Shown here: positions 51,342-58,248 of the stretch, piece after piece | How positions within the stretch are numbered: the stretch's first letter is position 1 | How the letters are laid out: every line of letters starts with the position of its first letter | DNA from: Sulfurovum sp. | GTDB lineage: Bacteria; Campylobacterota; Campylobacteria; Campylobacterales; Sulfurovaceae | DNA: 58,248 nucleotides | Direction of reading: 5' to 3' | Assembly: GCA_027012955.1 (NCBI GenBank) | Contig: JALUYL010000048.1 | Location: forward strand, 1 to 58,248 | Translations under genes and position numbers: made by a program | Notes under the pieces: generated by a model | Seen by the model: only the letters and a program-made list of their open reading frames with translations | Databases searched by the model: none | What the model was told of the DNA's origin: nothing

Positions 51342-51418
51342 GTAGGGGGCGATTGCTATCGCACCAATACGAATAAAATAAAATCATCACATCAAAATCA
51401 CCCCCTACATTTTTTTAT
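51342..51418. repeat. GTAGGG/CCCTAC palindromic element, copy D
   Basis: 77 bp bounded by GTAGGGGGCGAT and ATCACCCCCTAC-type ends; the left end hairpin is GGCGAT-TGCT-ATCGCACC. Another half-copy, TGTGTGAT-GGCA-ATCACACACCCTAC, precedes it at 51275-51300. Together they fill the 255-nt gap between tsf and the ABC gene. Confidence 0.65.
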
Positions 51419-51449
51419 GTTAAAATACCTCTAATTTATTTTAAGGTTT

Positions 51450-52103
51450 ATGATGTCTCAATCTCTTTTGGAAGCTCGTGGTATTACACATAGTTTCGAC
51501 TATACACTTTTTACAGATATTAACTTCAGTTTGGCTCCTTCTGAAAGTGCAGCGATAGTAGGGCGTAGTGGGTCTGGAAAGTCTACCTTACTACATATTT
51601 TTTCTACCTTTATGAAGCCTGATGAGGGGAAAGTTACCCTCTTTGGAGAAAACCTTTATAGTCTCAATGACGATGAGATAGAAGCCTTACGCCGTTATGA
51701 TGTGGGGATTATCTTTCAGTTTCATTACCTCTTTAAGGGAATGTCTGCGATGGAGAACATCGAAGTGGCAAGTATGCTTAGTGGTGAAGCTATCGAAGAT
51801 GCCATTTTGGAAAAACTTGAAATTAAAGAACTTATGACTAAAAAAGTAGGGGAGCTCTCTGGTGGTCAGCAACAGCGTGTTTCTATAGCCAGAGTGCTTA
51901 GTAAAAAACCACGTATCATTTTTGCAGATGAGCCTACGGGAAACCTCGATCAAGAGACAGCAGAACTTGTGATGGATGTACTTTTAGATTACATCAAAGA
52001 GACAGGCGCAGGACTTTTACTTGTGACACACGATGCAAGCATGGCGACACGCTGTGACAAGACTTATAGACTTGGAGACAAAGTCTTAAAAGAGGAAGTA
52101 TGA
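51450..52103 (+). CDS. LolD-like ABC transporter ATPase
   Basis: 217 aa. Walker A GRSGSGKST, Q-loop IIFQFHYLF, signature LSGGQQQRVSIARVL, Walker B RIIFADEPTGNLD and H-loop LLVTHD are all intact. The subfamily is that of LolD/FtsE/MacB ATPases (lipoprotein release or similar). No membrane subunit lies in the window; only a 42-aa one-helix ORF overlaps its stop. The start ATG is TTTATGATG, with AAGG upstream. Confidence 0.85.
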   Translation: MMSQSLLEARGITHSFDYTLFTDINFSLAPSESAAIVGRSGSGKSTLLHIFSTFMKPDEGKVTLFGENLYSLNDDEIEALRRYDVGIIFQFHYLFKGMSAMENIEVASMLSGEAIEDAILEKLEIKELMTKKVGELSGGQQQRVSIARVLSKKPRIIFADEPTGNLDQETAELVMDVLLDYIKETGAGLLLVTHDASMATRCDKTYRLGDKVLKEEV

Positions 52104-52228
52104 AGATAGATATCTTCCATGCTGGATACACTGTGGCGATGATTTTACTTGCCTTTGTTGCTGCGCTTGTGGTGACAAAGACACTTGGGAAATATTTTTC
52201 TAAAGAAAATAAAAAAGATGAAGGGTAG
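52100..52228 (+). CDS. 42-aa single-helix membrane protein after the LolD-like gene
   Basis: Too short for the track. It begins ATGA overlapping the ABC ATPase stop, with AGAGGAAG as ribosome site, and reads MKIDIFHAGYTVAMILLAFV, then a helix ending LVVTKTLGKYF and a Lys-rich tail. Its stop is 1 nt from the end of the convergent prfB. Coupling suggests a partner of the ATPase, but it is too small for a permease. Confidence 0.55.
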   Translation: MKIDIFHAGYTVAMILLAFVAALVVTKTLGKYFSKENKKDEG

Positions 52229-52229
52229 A

Positions 52230-53324
52230 TTACTTTGCCTGTGCGATAAGCACACCTTCTAAAAGTTTATCTATATCTCCATCGAGTATGGCATCGACAT
52301 TGGTATAAGGGATGTTTGAACGGGTGTCTTTGACTTGTTGGTAGGGTTGGAGTACGTAAGAGCGTATTTGGTGCCCCCATCCGATTTCAGATTTTTCGAC
52401 ACCATCAATGGCAGCTTGTTTTTTCGCCATTTCGTATTCAAAAAGACGAGACTTTAGCATTTTAAGTGCAGAGGCTTTGTTCTTGTGCTGACTTCTATCA
52501 TTTTGACACTGTACGATGACATTGGTAGGGATGTGTGTGATGCGTATGGCTGAGTCAGTGGTGTTGACATGTTGCCCTCCAGCTCCAGATGAACGGTAGG
52601 TGTCTATACGGATGTCTTTGTCTTCTATGACGATGTCGATATCATCGTCTATCTCTGGTGAAACCATGACAGAAGAGAAAGAGGTATGACGTTTGGCGTT
52701 AGAGTCAAATGGGCTGATGCGTACAAGTCTATGGATGCCATTTTCCACCTTGAGATACCCGTAGGCGTTTTCACCTTTGACCATAAATGAGACATCTTTG
52801 ATACCTGCTTCTTCTCCAGCTTGGTAGTCTAGACTTTCAACTTTAAAACCACGACGCTCTGCCCAACGTAAGTACATACGGTAAAGCATGTTCGCCCAGT
52901 CTTGACTCTCTGTTCCTCCAGCTCCTGGGTGTATGGAGACGATGGCATTGTTACCATCATGTTCTCCACTAAGCATCATCTGTACTTCTAAGGCATTGGT
53001 ACGTTCTTGTAGGCTATTTGCCTCTTCATAAAGCATTTCAAGTGTCTCTTCATCTTTTTCCGACTTTGCCATCTCGAAGTATTCTAAGGCGTCCACTACG
53101 GCATCATTGGCATCTGTGTAGGTAGCCAGTATACGCTCTGTTTTTGTTTTTTCTTGTGACACTTTACCTGCATTGGCAGCATCGTTCCAAAAGTCTTGGT
53201 CTTGTTGCATCTGTTCTATCTCATCTAGTCTCGCTTGTAATACCTCAGGCTTGACAATATTTTTGATATTGTCCATTTTGATGCTGAGTGATTTGAGTAG
53301 TTCGCTGTATTCGTATGCATCCAT
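52230..53324 (-). CDS. prfB: Peptide chain release factor 2
   Basis: 364 aa from the ATG at 53324 ([13 protein letters not shown]), preceded by AAGGAA; the track's first Met at 53345 has no ribosome site. The catalytic GGQ lies in [20 protein letters not shown], and the preceding domain has a [13 protein letters not shown] segment. It terminates at UGA and UAA. The usual +1 programmed frameshift site is absent, as in other epsilonproteobacteria: the frame is continuous. The palindromic element at 53347 abuts its start. Confidence 0.95.
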   Translation of the reverse strand: MDAYEYSELLKSLSIKMDNIKNIVKPEVLQARLDEIEQMQQDQDFWNDAANAGKVSQEKTKTERILATYTDANDAVVDALEYFEMAKSEKDEETLEMLYEEANSLQERTNALEVQMMLSGEHDGNNAIVSIHPGAGGTESQDWANMLYRMYLRWAERRGFKVESLDYQAGEEAGIKDVSFMVKGENAYGYLKVENGIHRLVRISPFDSNAKRHTSFSSVMVSPEIDDDIDIVIEDKDIRIDTYRSSGAGGQHVNTTDSAIRITHIPTNVIVQCQNDRSQHKNKASALKMLKSRLFEYEMAKKQAAIDGVEKSEIGWGHQIRSYVLQPYQQVKDTRSNIPYTNVDAILDGDIDKLLEGVLIAQAK

Positions 53325-53346
53325 GTGAAAAAGTTCCTTTTTCATT

Positions 53347-53431
53347 GTAGGGTGCTATGCCCTCACAGCACCAAATCAATAGTGGTACAATGGAAAATAG
53401 GCTTTTGGTGTTGTCAGGGACAACACCCTAC
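53347..53431. repeat. GTAGGG/CCCTAC palindromic element, copy C
   Basis: 85 bp bounded by GTAGGGTGCTATG and GACAACACCCTAC. Right half (GGTGTTGTCAGGGACAACACC) is identical to that of copy B. It lies between divergent prfB and panC, 22 nt before the prfB start. Confidence 0.75.
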
Positions 53432-53483
53432 AGTAATATTTAGGTAGAATTTTACCAAATAAAAGCAAAATAGAGGGTTAGAG

Positions 53484-54308
53484 ATGATTATCGCACATAC
53501 GATAGAAGCATTAGAAGAAGCTAAAAAAACATTGTCAGGAAGCATAGGCTTTGTGCCAACCATGGGCGCATTACATCAAGGGCATCTCTCTCTCATTCAG
53601 CAAGCACGAAAAGAAAATGACCATCTCATCGTGTCTATCTTTGTGAACCCCACGCAGTTTTTAGAAGGAGAAGATCTCGATGCCTACCCACGTAAAGACG
53701 AAGCAGATATCAAGATATGCCAACTTGCAAAGGTAGACATACTTTTTATGCCAAGTATCGATGTGATGTATGAAGAGGATGAACTCTGCATAGGTGCACC
53801 TGCATGTAGAGGGTATGTTCTTGAAGGTGAAAAACGCCCAGGTCACTTTGATGGCATGCTACAAGTTGTGATGAAGTTACTAAATCTCTCTAATGCAACG
53901 AGAGCATATTTTGGGAAAAAAGATGCCCAACAGTTAGCCCTTATTTCCCAAATGGTAAAAAATTATTTTATGGATGTTAACATCATCCCTTGTGAGATAG
54001 TAAGAGATGAACAAGGACTTGCTTTAAGTTCACGTAATGTCTATTTGCAAGGTGATGAAAAAGAACGAGCACTTTGTCTTTCACGTGCACTAAAACGTGC
54101 TACAAAGATGGTGATGAAAGGTGAGTTGGATGTACAAACCATCCAAAAAGAGATGAGAGAAGTACTCAGTGAAGCAGACAGTGTGGAGTATGTCGCCATT
54201 GTCGATAGAAGCTTTAAAAGTCTGGAAAAAGTGGAGATAGGTAATACCATTATCTTAGTGGCTGCATGGGTTGGGAAACCTAGACTTATAGACAATCTTT
54301 GGGTGTAA
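53484..54308 (+). CDS. panC: Pantothenate synthetase
   Basis: 274 aa. [18 protein letters not shown] (HIGH-like signature), [27 protein letters not shown] and [10 protein letters not shown] are the conserved PanC motifs; [11 protein letters not shown] ends it. It joins pantoate and beta-alanine with ATP. AGAGGGTTAGAG precedes the ATG. Not in an operon with panB or panD here. Confidence 0.96.
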   Translation: MIIAHTIEALEEAKKTLSGSIGFVPTMGALHQGHLSLIQQARKENDHLIVSIFVNPTQFLEGEDLDAYPRKDEADIKICQLAKVDILFMPSIDVMYEEDELCIGAPACRGYVLEGEKRPGHFDGMLQVVMKLLNLSNATRAYFGKKDAQQLALISQMVKNYFMDVNIIPCEIVRDEQGLALSSRNVYLQGDEKERALCLSRALKRATKMVMKGELDVQTIQKEMREVLSEADSVEYVAIVDRSFKSLEKVEIGNTIILVAAWVGKPRLIDNLWV

Positions 54309-54397
54309 TATTCGGAATTTATCTATATTGGTTTCTGAAAATAAAGAGGGATAAATATTATGTGGTATAATTGTAAAAATACATAAAGGAGTCTCTT

Positions 54398-54625
54398 GTG
54401 CAATTAACAATAAATGTAAAAGATGCTGTGGCTGACAAAGTATTGTATCTACTTGAAAGCTTAAAGTCTGATATCCAAATCATTAAAAAGCAACCAACAT
54501 CCCCAATAGAGATTGACACAATCTCTAAAGATGACTCAGATTATGATGATGTATTAAAGGCGAGAAAAGAGAGGGCTAATCATCCTGAAGCGTATGTTTC
54601 TCTCAATGAAGTGAATTGGGGATAA
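54398..54625 (+). CDS. Antitoxin of a RelE/ParE-type module
   Basis: 75 aa, GTG start with an AAAGGAG site; TATAAT at 54366-54371 promotes it. The N-terminal MQLTINVKDAVADKVLYLLESL looks like a short DNA-binding or dimer strand-helix, and the rest is an acidic, disordered toxin-binding tail (DTISKDDSDYDDVLKARKERANHPEAYVSLNEVNW). It is next to a ParE-like gene, so the antitoxin assignment is mostly contextual. Confidence 0.75.
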   Translation: MQLTINVKDAVADKVLYLLESLKSDIQIIKKQPTSPIEIDTISKDDSDYDDVLKARKERANHPEAYVSLNEVNWG

Positions 54626-54627
54626 GC

Positions 54628-54891
54628 TTGTATCGTCTCAAACTACATAAAAGAGTTGTCAAATTTATAGAAAGTAGAAATCCTAAAGATAAACTGAGAA
54701 TAAAAGAGAAGTTCTTGTATCTGCAAAATAATCCCTATCCTTCCAATCCTCAAACGGATACAAAAAATATGTCGAACAGCACTAACGGATTTAGGCTGAG
54801 AGTTGGAAATTACAGATTTTTATACGATGTTGTCGAAGATGAGTTAATTATCTACATTGAAAAAGCGGATAATCGTGGAGATATTTACTAA
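54628..54891 (+). CDS. RelE/ParE-type toxin
   Basis: About 87 aa from TTG 54628 with GGGGAT as ribosome site; TTG 54616 within the antitoxin is the other option. The pattern LHKRVVKFIESRNPKDKLRIKEKFLYLQNNPYP ... RLRVGNYRFLYDVVEDELIIYIEKADNRGDIY is the RelE fold, with conserved RVGNYRFLYDV and the C-terminal HR.D-like NRGDIY. It probably cleaves mRNA at the ribosome or poisons gyrase; sequence does not tell which. Confidence 0.85.
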   Translation: MYRLKLHKRVVKFIESRNPKDKLRIKEKFLYLQNNPYPSNPQTDTKNMSNSTNGFRLRVGNYRFLYDVVEDELIIYIEKADNRGDIY

Positions 54892-54945
54892 GATAAACTG
54901 GAAAAAACTTTAAAAGAGTATCTGAACCTTGTTATTTAAAACTTT

Positions 54946-55491
54946 TTAGCGAAACCTTTTAAAAACCCGTTCAAAATCTAAACTAACATTACAAGTCGTT
55001 TCTTCAAAGTCGTAACGCTCTTGTAAAAAATCACCCTCTTTATCATATTTTGAGTCTTTAATTTTGTAGACTTTGGCTCTTAGGTCATCGGGGTAGACTA
55101 AAATGTAGTAGCTGACTTTTTCTTTTTCATAGATCTCAAATTTATACTTTTCGTCTCTCTTGGCTGTAGATTTTGAGATAATCTCAACAACAATCTCTGG
55201 TGCTTTAGTAAGGTAGCTTTCATTGGTCTCACCACAAGTAAGCACAATGTCAGGTCTTAAAACAGTGTCGTCACTTACCTTATAGTCAATCTCCCCTAAA
55301 ACTTCACATTTGGTACACTCTTCTATCTGCTCTCTTAGATTATAGATTATTTCACTTGCTAAACTCTGATGCTTTATCATAGGGGCAGGTGCCATAGAAA
55401 GAGGAATCCCATCTATAAGCTCCCACTTTCCTTCCCACTCTTTGTAGTCAGCATAAGTGTAGTATTCGATAGCTTGTGCTAATGGCGACAT
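54946..55491 (-). CDS. Uma2-family (DUF820) putative nuclease
   Basis: 181 aa. YADYKEWEGKWELIDGIPLSMAPAP at the N-terminus and LRPDIVLTCGE...APEIVVEIISKSTAKRDEKYKFEIYEKEKVSYYILVYP are the Uma2 core, which has the PD-(D/E)xK nuclease fold (D in RPDIV, E in VVEI, K in STAKRDEK). The function of the family is poorly known; it is abundant in cyanobacteria and some other bacteria. It is isolated on the minus strand between two TA modules. Confidence 0.85.
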   Translation of the reverse strand: MSPLAQAIEYYTYADYKEWEGKWELIDGIPLSMAPAPMIKHQSLASEIIYNLREQIEECTKCEVLGEIDYKVSDDTVLRPDIVLTCGETNESYLTKAPEIVVEIISKSTAKRDEKYKFEIYEKEKVSYYILVYPDDLRAKVYKIKDSKYDKEGDFLQERYDFEETTCNVSLDFERVFKRFR

Positions 55492-55554
55492 GAGTTTCCC
55501 CTTTGATTTTAGATAACTATATTATAGCACAAAGTATGATTGGGCTTATTTATA

Positions 55555-55588
55555 GGAAAAACTATAAAAAACGACACAACCTGTCGTT
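55555..55588 (+). repeat. ACGACA-dyad repeat, copy A
   Basis: GGAAAAACTATAAAAA then the dyad AACGACA-CAACC-TGTCGTT. A second copy, with CCACC in the loop and 11 extra nt, lies at 56687-56730 in the same orientation. They stand outside the two 122-bp repeats, giving A-REP-HigBA-REP-A'. Confidence 0.65.
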
Positions 55589-55602
55589 ATGTGGGTTTTT
55601 TG

Positions 55603-55724
55603 TTTTTCTCGTTCCCATCCGTCCTCGGTGGTAACGCATACTCCAATATGAACTAAAAAATAACGCTCTAGCTATACAAATACTCATATGTATTCCCACG
55701 CAGGAGCGATGGGAACGAGAGTAA
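55603..55724. repeat. 122-bp CTCGTTCCC repeat, left copy flanking HigBA
   Basis: Identical over 122 bp to 56558-56679. Ends CTCGTTCCCATC and GATGGGAACGAG are perfect inverted repeats. This is the CTCGTTCCCA type of REP/BIME-like palindrome. It contains no ORF, but its right end holds the ATG of the 49-aa ORF. Confidence 0.9.
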
Positions 55725-55858
55725 CACTTTTAAATAAAGAGGAAGAAAAATTTATAGTAAAACTACAACAGCTTATTGCTACCAGGATAGAACAAATGAT
55801 GCACTCTGCCGATGAGCTATTGACACTATTATCATATTGTGATAATATATCTATATGA
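55709..55858 (+). CDS. 49-aa ORF coupled to higB
   Basis: Not in the track. It begins in the repeat (GGAGCGATG, ribosome site CAGGAGCG) and reads EEEKFIVKLQQLIATRIEQM, ending LLTLLSYCDNISI with an ATGA overlap onto higB. It looks like the C-terminal part of a longer protein truncated by the repeat insertion, or a small leader. Amphipathic helix content is high. Function unknown. Confidence 0.45.
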   Translation: MGTRVTLLNKEEEKFIVKLQQLIATRIEQMMHSADELLTLLSYCDNISI

Positions 55859-56136
55859 TTAAATCGTTCAAATGCAAAGAAGCCGAAAAAATATATTGGG
55901 GCAAAAGCAGCAGAAAGCTTCCCGTAGACATACATAAGCGTGCCAAAATAAAATTGGATATGCTGGAAGCGGCACAGGAAAAATTGGATCTGAAATCACC
56001 GCCGTCAAATCATCTCGAAGAGCTCAAAGGTGATTATAACGGTTTTTTGAGCATTCGAATTAACAAACAGTTTCGTTTGGTATTCCGTTTTGAAAACGGC
56101 AATGCCTACGATGTACATATTATTGACTATCACTAA
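55855..56136 (+). CDS. higB: HigB-type toxin
   Basis: 93 aa: MIKSFKCKEAEKIYWGKSSRKLP, then LDMLEAAQEKLDLKSPPSNHLEELKGDYNGFLSIRINKQFRLVFRF. This is the HigB/RelE fold with the conserved LxG...SIRINxQxRxxF motif, and the C-terminal HIIDYH tail. It is a ribosome-dependent mRNA interferase. It precedes the antitoxin (toxin-first order typical of higBA) and is followed by it after 11 nt. The unit lies between perfect 122-bp direct repeats. Confidence 0.9.
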   Translation: MIKSFKCKEAEKIYWGKSSRKLPVDIHKRAKIKLDMLEAAQEKLDLKSPPSNHLEELKGDYNGFLSIRINKQFRLVFRFENGNAYDVHIIDYH

Positions 56137-56147
56137 AGGATATAAGC

Positions 56148-56444
56148 ATGACAGCAGTTAGACCATCCACGCATCCGGGAATCATCCTAAAAGAAGAATT
56201 TGCAGAGCCACTAGAGCTTACGCAGGCAAAAATGGCAGAAGACCTTGGAGTAGGCATCAAAACACTGAGTGAACTCTACAATGAAAAAAGAGGTATTTCG
56301 GCACTGATGGCACTTAAACTTGCACGCTATTTTGGCACCACTCCACAATTCTGGATGAATCTGCAGGACAATTATGACCTTTATCAGGCATATCAGAAAA
56401 CTGCACACAAAATCAACAGTGTGCCTGTACTTGAAACAGCCTAA
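56148..56444 (+). CDS. higA: HigA-type antitoxin, XRE HTH
   Basis: 98 aa. RPSTHPGIILKEEFAEPLELTQAKMAEDLGVGIKTLSELYNEKRGISALMALKLARYFGTTPQFWMNLQDNYDL is the HigA family signature: an N-terminal HPG motif and an XRE-type helix-turn-helix that also represses the operon. It neutralises HigB. An AAAGGATATAAGC site decides the start. Confidence 0.92.
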   Translation: MTAVRPSTHPGIILKEEFAEPLELTQAKMAEDLGVGIKTLSELYNEKRGISALMALKLARYFGTTPQFWMNLQDNYDLYQAYQKTAHKINSVPVLETA

Positions 56445-56557
56445 CTTCGAGATACCAACTCCAAATCTTCAAAGCCTATGGTGTTGGACTCTTCTTTTTT
56501 GTTGTGTATTTTAGTAGTAGATTTTTAAAGCTCATCAAACGTATCCTCGACCATTTT
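56445..56557. other. Gene-free stretch after higA
   Basis: 113 nt before the right-hand 122-bp repeat, the first part of the 328-nt gap up to 56773. I see no ORF, no strong hairpin and no promoter here; a T-run (CCATTTTTTTTT) meets the repeat. The rest of the gap is the 122-bp repeat and the A' dyad. Confidence 0.5.
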
Positions 56558-56679
56558 TTTTTCTCGTTCCCATCCGTCCTCGGTGGTAACGCATACTCCA
56601 ATATGAACTAAAAAATAACGCTCTAGCTATACAAATACTCATATGTATTCCCACGCAGGAGCGATGGGAACGAGAGTAA
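56558..56679. repeat. 122-bp CTCGTTCCC repeat, right copy flanking HigBA
   Basis: Base-for-base the same as 55603-55724 and in the same orientation. The two copies bracket an 833-bp block with the 49-aa ORF tail, higB and higA. Perfect identity implies recent duplication or ongoing recombination between them. Confidence 0.9.
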
Positions 56680-56686
56680 TTTACAA

Positions 56687-56730
56687 GAAAAACTATAAAA
56701 ACTTTTCAAAAACGACACCACCTGTCGTTT
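56687..56730 (+). promoter_or_regulatory. ACGACA-dyad repeat, copy A', at a promoter
   Basis: GAAAAACTATAAAAAC then AAACGACA-CCACC-TGTCGTTT, 8 nt upstream of CATACT (56739-56744). The dyad overlaps the -35 region of the 206-aa gene, so it may be an operator. Confidence 0.5.
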
Positions 56731-56772
56731 GTCTATGCCATACTACCTTATCTTAAAACATAAGGAGTCAAC

Positions 56773-57393
56773 ATGTTACCATTAGTATTAGGCGGTATCG
56801 CACTTGCGGCGGTGGGGTATGGGGTGAAAGAGTTTTGTGAGAGTGAAGGATGTCCTTCAGACGAGAACGATACTTCTTCTCGACCTTCCCCAAATGAAAG
56901 ATTTGATAGCTTTCAAAAAAGTAGAGTTGCATTGCACGGGGAAGAGCTTCAAAGACTGAGGGTATTACTTATGAAGGTCACACATACTGATGAAAAGTAT
57001 GTGCTAGATGATGCAGTAAGTTTCCAAAAAGAGAAGCTTAAAGAGGGTGTGCTCTATGAAGATGTTGAGCTTTATATGGGTATGTGTAAAGCATCTATCG
57101 CAAAGGCTACACGACTGGCAGATGACTACATAGTCAATATCGAGACCATGCTTTATTTCTCCTGTGACTATGCGGACTACGGAAAGCCTGAAAAGAAAAT
57201 CATCAAAAAAGCGTACAAGCTCATAAATGCGACACAAAAGCTACTCGTTTTACCGTTACTAGACAAAGATGATAGGTTAAACATAGACATTATTAAGCCA
57301 CTAAAAGCATACGAATATTTTTTAGAAAAATACAAAGTGCATAGTGCTACATCTCCTTTTTCACTGATGTCACACAACGCATTGTTAAAGTAA
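56773..57393 (+). CDS. Membrane-anchored protein of unknown function
   Basis: 206 aa with an AAGGAG site. The N-terminus LPLVLGGIALAAVGYGVKEF is one membrane-associated helix, followed by a Ser/Pro/Asp-rich linker with CESEGCPSDEND and a helical domain (EELQRLRVLLMKVT, EDVELYMGMCKASIAKATRLADDYI, KAYKLINATQKLLVLPLLD). No family recognised. It begins a small cluster with a zinc-ribbon protein and a TerB-like protein. Expression is probably regulated through the upstream dyad. Confidence 0.6.
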   Translation: MLPLVLGGIALAAVGYGVKEFCESEGCPSDENDTSSRPSPNERFDSFQKSRVALHGEELQRLRVLLMKVTHTDEKYVLDDAVSFQKEKLKEGVLYEDVELYMGMCKASIAKATRLADDYIVNIETMLYFSCDYADYGKPEKKIIKKAYKLINATQKLLVLPLLDKDDRLNIDIIKPLKAYEYFLEKYKVHSATSPFSLMSHNALLK

Positions 57394-57435
57394 AAAAGCG
57401 TATACTTTACACGACTAAAATATAGGGATAAAAAG

Positions 57436-57618
57436 ATGCCAATAGCACCTGCACCATACAAGCTTAAGTGTACCAAATGCGGACACAGTAAGATAGTCAA
57501 AATAAAAAGTGATGCCCTTGGCATGGAAGACATCTTAGCCATGTCTACTATTTGCTCCAAATGTAAGGGTGAGATGGAACGGGTTTCGATGGGTGTTTTT
57601 GATAGGTTTTTTAAATAA
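57436..57618 (+). CDS. Zinc-ribbon protein, 60 aa
   Basis: MPIAPAPYKLKCTKCGHSKI then ...AMSTICSKCKGEMERVSMGVFDRFF. Two CxxC knuckles (CTKC and CSKC) about 28 residues apart form a zinc ribbon. A GCGTATACTTT -10 lies upstream, and AGGGATAAAAAG precedes the ATG. Function unknown, possibly a nucleic acid- or protein-binding small zinc protein. The cysteines support it being a true gene. Confidence 0.75.
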   Translation: MPIAPAPYKLKCTKCGHSKIVKIKSDALGMEDILAMSTICSKCKGEMERVSMGVFDRFFK

Positions 57619-57647
57619 TTCAATACAGTAAATTAAGGAGAAATAAA

Positions 57648-58046
57648 ATGTTTTTAAACAGATTAAAGAAAAAAGAGAAAATAGCTTTTTTAGAGTTAGC
57701 TCATCATATTGCAAGAAGTGATGATGATTTTAGTGAAGACCAAAAAATAATTATTGAAAAATACTGTATGGAGATGCAGATAGATGACATTGATTATGAT
57801 GAAGAGAACTTTGATATCTATAATACACTTGATAATATAAAAAGTGAACAAAGCAGAAAAATTGTATTGCTTGAGATTATGGCTTTAATTTACTCAGATA
57901 ATTTTTTACATGAAGAGGAGAGAAAAGTACTTGAAAAGGTTCTTGAAGAGTTTGACTTAAACTACAATCTGTCTATTGTGTATACAGAATGGGCTAAGAC
58001 AATGCTATCTCTTTACAAGCAAGGTAATGCCTTGATAAACTTATAG
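57648..58046 (+). CDS. TerB-like acidic helical protein
   Basis: 132 aa. RLKKKEKIAFLELAHHIARSDDDFSEDQKIIIEKYC at the N-terminus and LLEIMALIYSDNFLHEEERKVLEKVLEEF resemble the TerB fold: two helical hairpins with acidic DDDFS and SDNFLHEEE loops that bind metal. TerB-like proteins occur in tellurite-resistance and membrane-linked stress systems. A TTAAGGAGAAATAAA site gives strong translation. It lies 29 nt after the zinc-ribbon gene. Confidence 0.7.
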   Translation: MFLNRLKKKEKIAFLELAHHIARSDDDFSEDQKIIIEKYCMEMQIDDIDYDEENFDIYNTLDNIKSEQSRKIVLLEIMALIYSDNFLHEEERKVLEKVLEEFDLNYNLSIVYTEWAKTMLSLYKQGNALINL

Positions 58047-58055
58047 GTTGTTAAT

Positions 58056-58160
58056 ATGTCCAAATTAGATAAAAAGCATAAATACATTTCAAAAAAAGAG
58101 AAAGAAACAATACAAACACTCCAGAGCCACTTGCAAATTCAAACCCACCCAAGTGACTAA
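58056..58160 (+). CDS. 34-aa basic ORF at the window end
   Basis: Not in the track. It reads MSKLDKKHKYISKKEKETIQ, and ends QTHPSD; it is Lys-rich and starts 9 nt after the TerB-like stop, with GGTTGT as a weak ribosome site. Small size makes it uncertain. The remaining ~90 nt to the window end are AT-rich with no feature that I can support. Confidence 0.35.
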   Translation: MSKLDKKHKYISKKEKETIQTLQSHLQIQTHPSD

Positions 58161-58248
58161 TTTTTCCTCATAGTAATTTTTGAGCTTAAAAAAATCATTA
58201 CAAGGTAAAATCTCTGATATTCTACCTCTAATTTGCTAATTATCTATA

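Noticed and set aside
52230-53345. Programmed frameshift in prfB
   Set aside because: The reading frame is continuous from the start with no early in-frame TGA, so no frameshift is needed.
55684-55935. 83-aa minus-strand ORF over the left 122-bp repeat
   Set aside because: Runs through the repeat and the 5' end of higB; no ribosome site or recognisable domain.
55603-56679. Insertion sequence carrying higBA
   Set aside because: No transposase is encoded and the 122-bp repeats are in direct orientation with their own internal palindromic ends; better described as repeat-flanked cassette.

Overview
The window is most consistent with a member of the Campylobacterota (epsilonproteobacteria), close to the marine Sulfurovum/Sulfurimonas type. 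The DNA is AT-rich and genes are tightly packed with many 1-20 nt overlaps. The periplasmic nitrate reductase operon has the order napA-G-H-B-F-(orf)-L-D and lacks napC, which is typical of this group. I saw no tRNA, rRNA, CRISPR array, transposase or integrase. The genus is an inference from gene content; no search was run.

Layout. 1-770: the 3' end of a Wadjet-type JetD gene cut by the window edge, and an orphan CopG/BrnA-like antitoxin. 970-6240: housekeeping genes (rpmE, rsmI, rlmB, a RodZ-like membrane protein, an aminotransferase, hom). 6320-10850: a defence/toxin island with a Fic protein, a C5-methyltransferase plus GIY-YIG nuclease (probable type II R-M), and an AbiEii-type nucleotidyltransferase with its partner. 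10850-20110: yajQ, a formate-dehydrogenase-like molybdoenzyme, a P460-like haem lipoprotein, an ORF6N regulator, yraN, a PhyH oxygenase, trxA-trxB-dapB-purF. 20150-23850 (minus strand): hisIE, an SPFH protein, ilvE and two small membrane proteins. 23980-27320: norCB with accessory small membrane proteins. 27390-30150: trkA-trkH. 30260-41010: a Crp/Fnr regulator, a porin and the nap operon with accessory genes. 41090-42920: a second R-M system (C5-MTase plus Eco47II-type nuclease). 43020-54310: a repetitive secreted protein, aldehyde dehydrogenase, DUF420, DUF523, a DegP-like protease, a peroxiredoxin, rpsB-tsf, a LolD-like ATPase, prfB, panC. 54400-58160: ParE-type and HigBA toxin-antitoxin modules, a Uma2 protein, and a small membrane/zinc-ribbon/TerB-like cluster.

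How it fits together. Nap reduces nitrate in the periplasm with electrons passed through NapH/NapG/NapB, and cNOR (NorCB) removes NO; a P460-like lipoprotein may also handle N-oxides. Five near-perfect TTGAT-N4-ATCAA sites lie in front of the regulator gene, the porin, napA, the nor operon and a small membrane protein. The encoded regulator keeps the E-x-x-S-R recognition helix expected for that half-site, so one autoregulated Crp/Fnr protein probably runs the whole denitrification block.

The most unusual signal is a promoter module. A tandem ATATGACA box set inside an imperfect palindrome stands exactly 29 nt upstream of a -10-like hexamer in front of both DNA methyltransferase genes and the ORF6N regulator. 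This suggests a shared control circuit for the defence genes. The window also carries several families of palindromic repeats. One is a perfect 122-bp direct repeat bracketing HigBA, and another supplies the C-terminal codons of a nor-operon protein.
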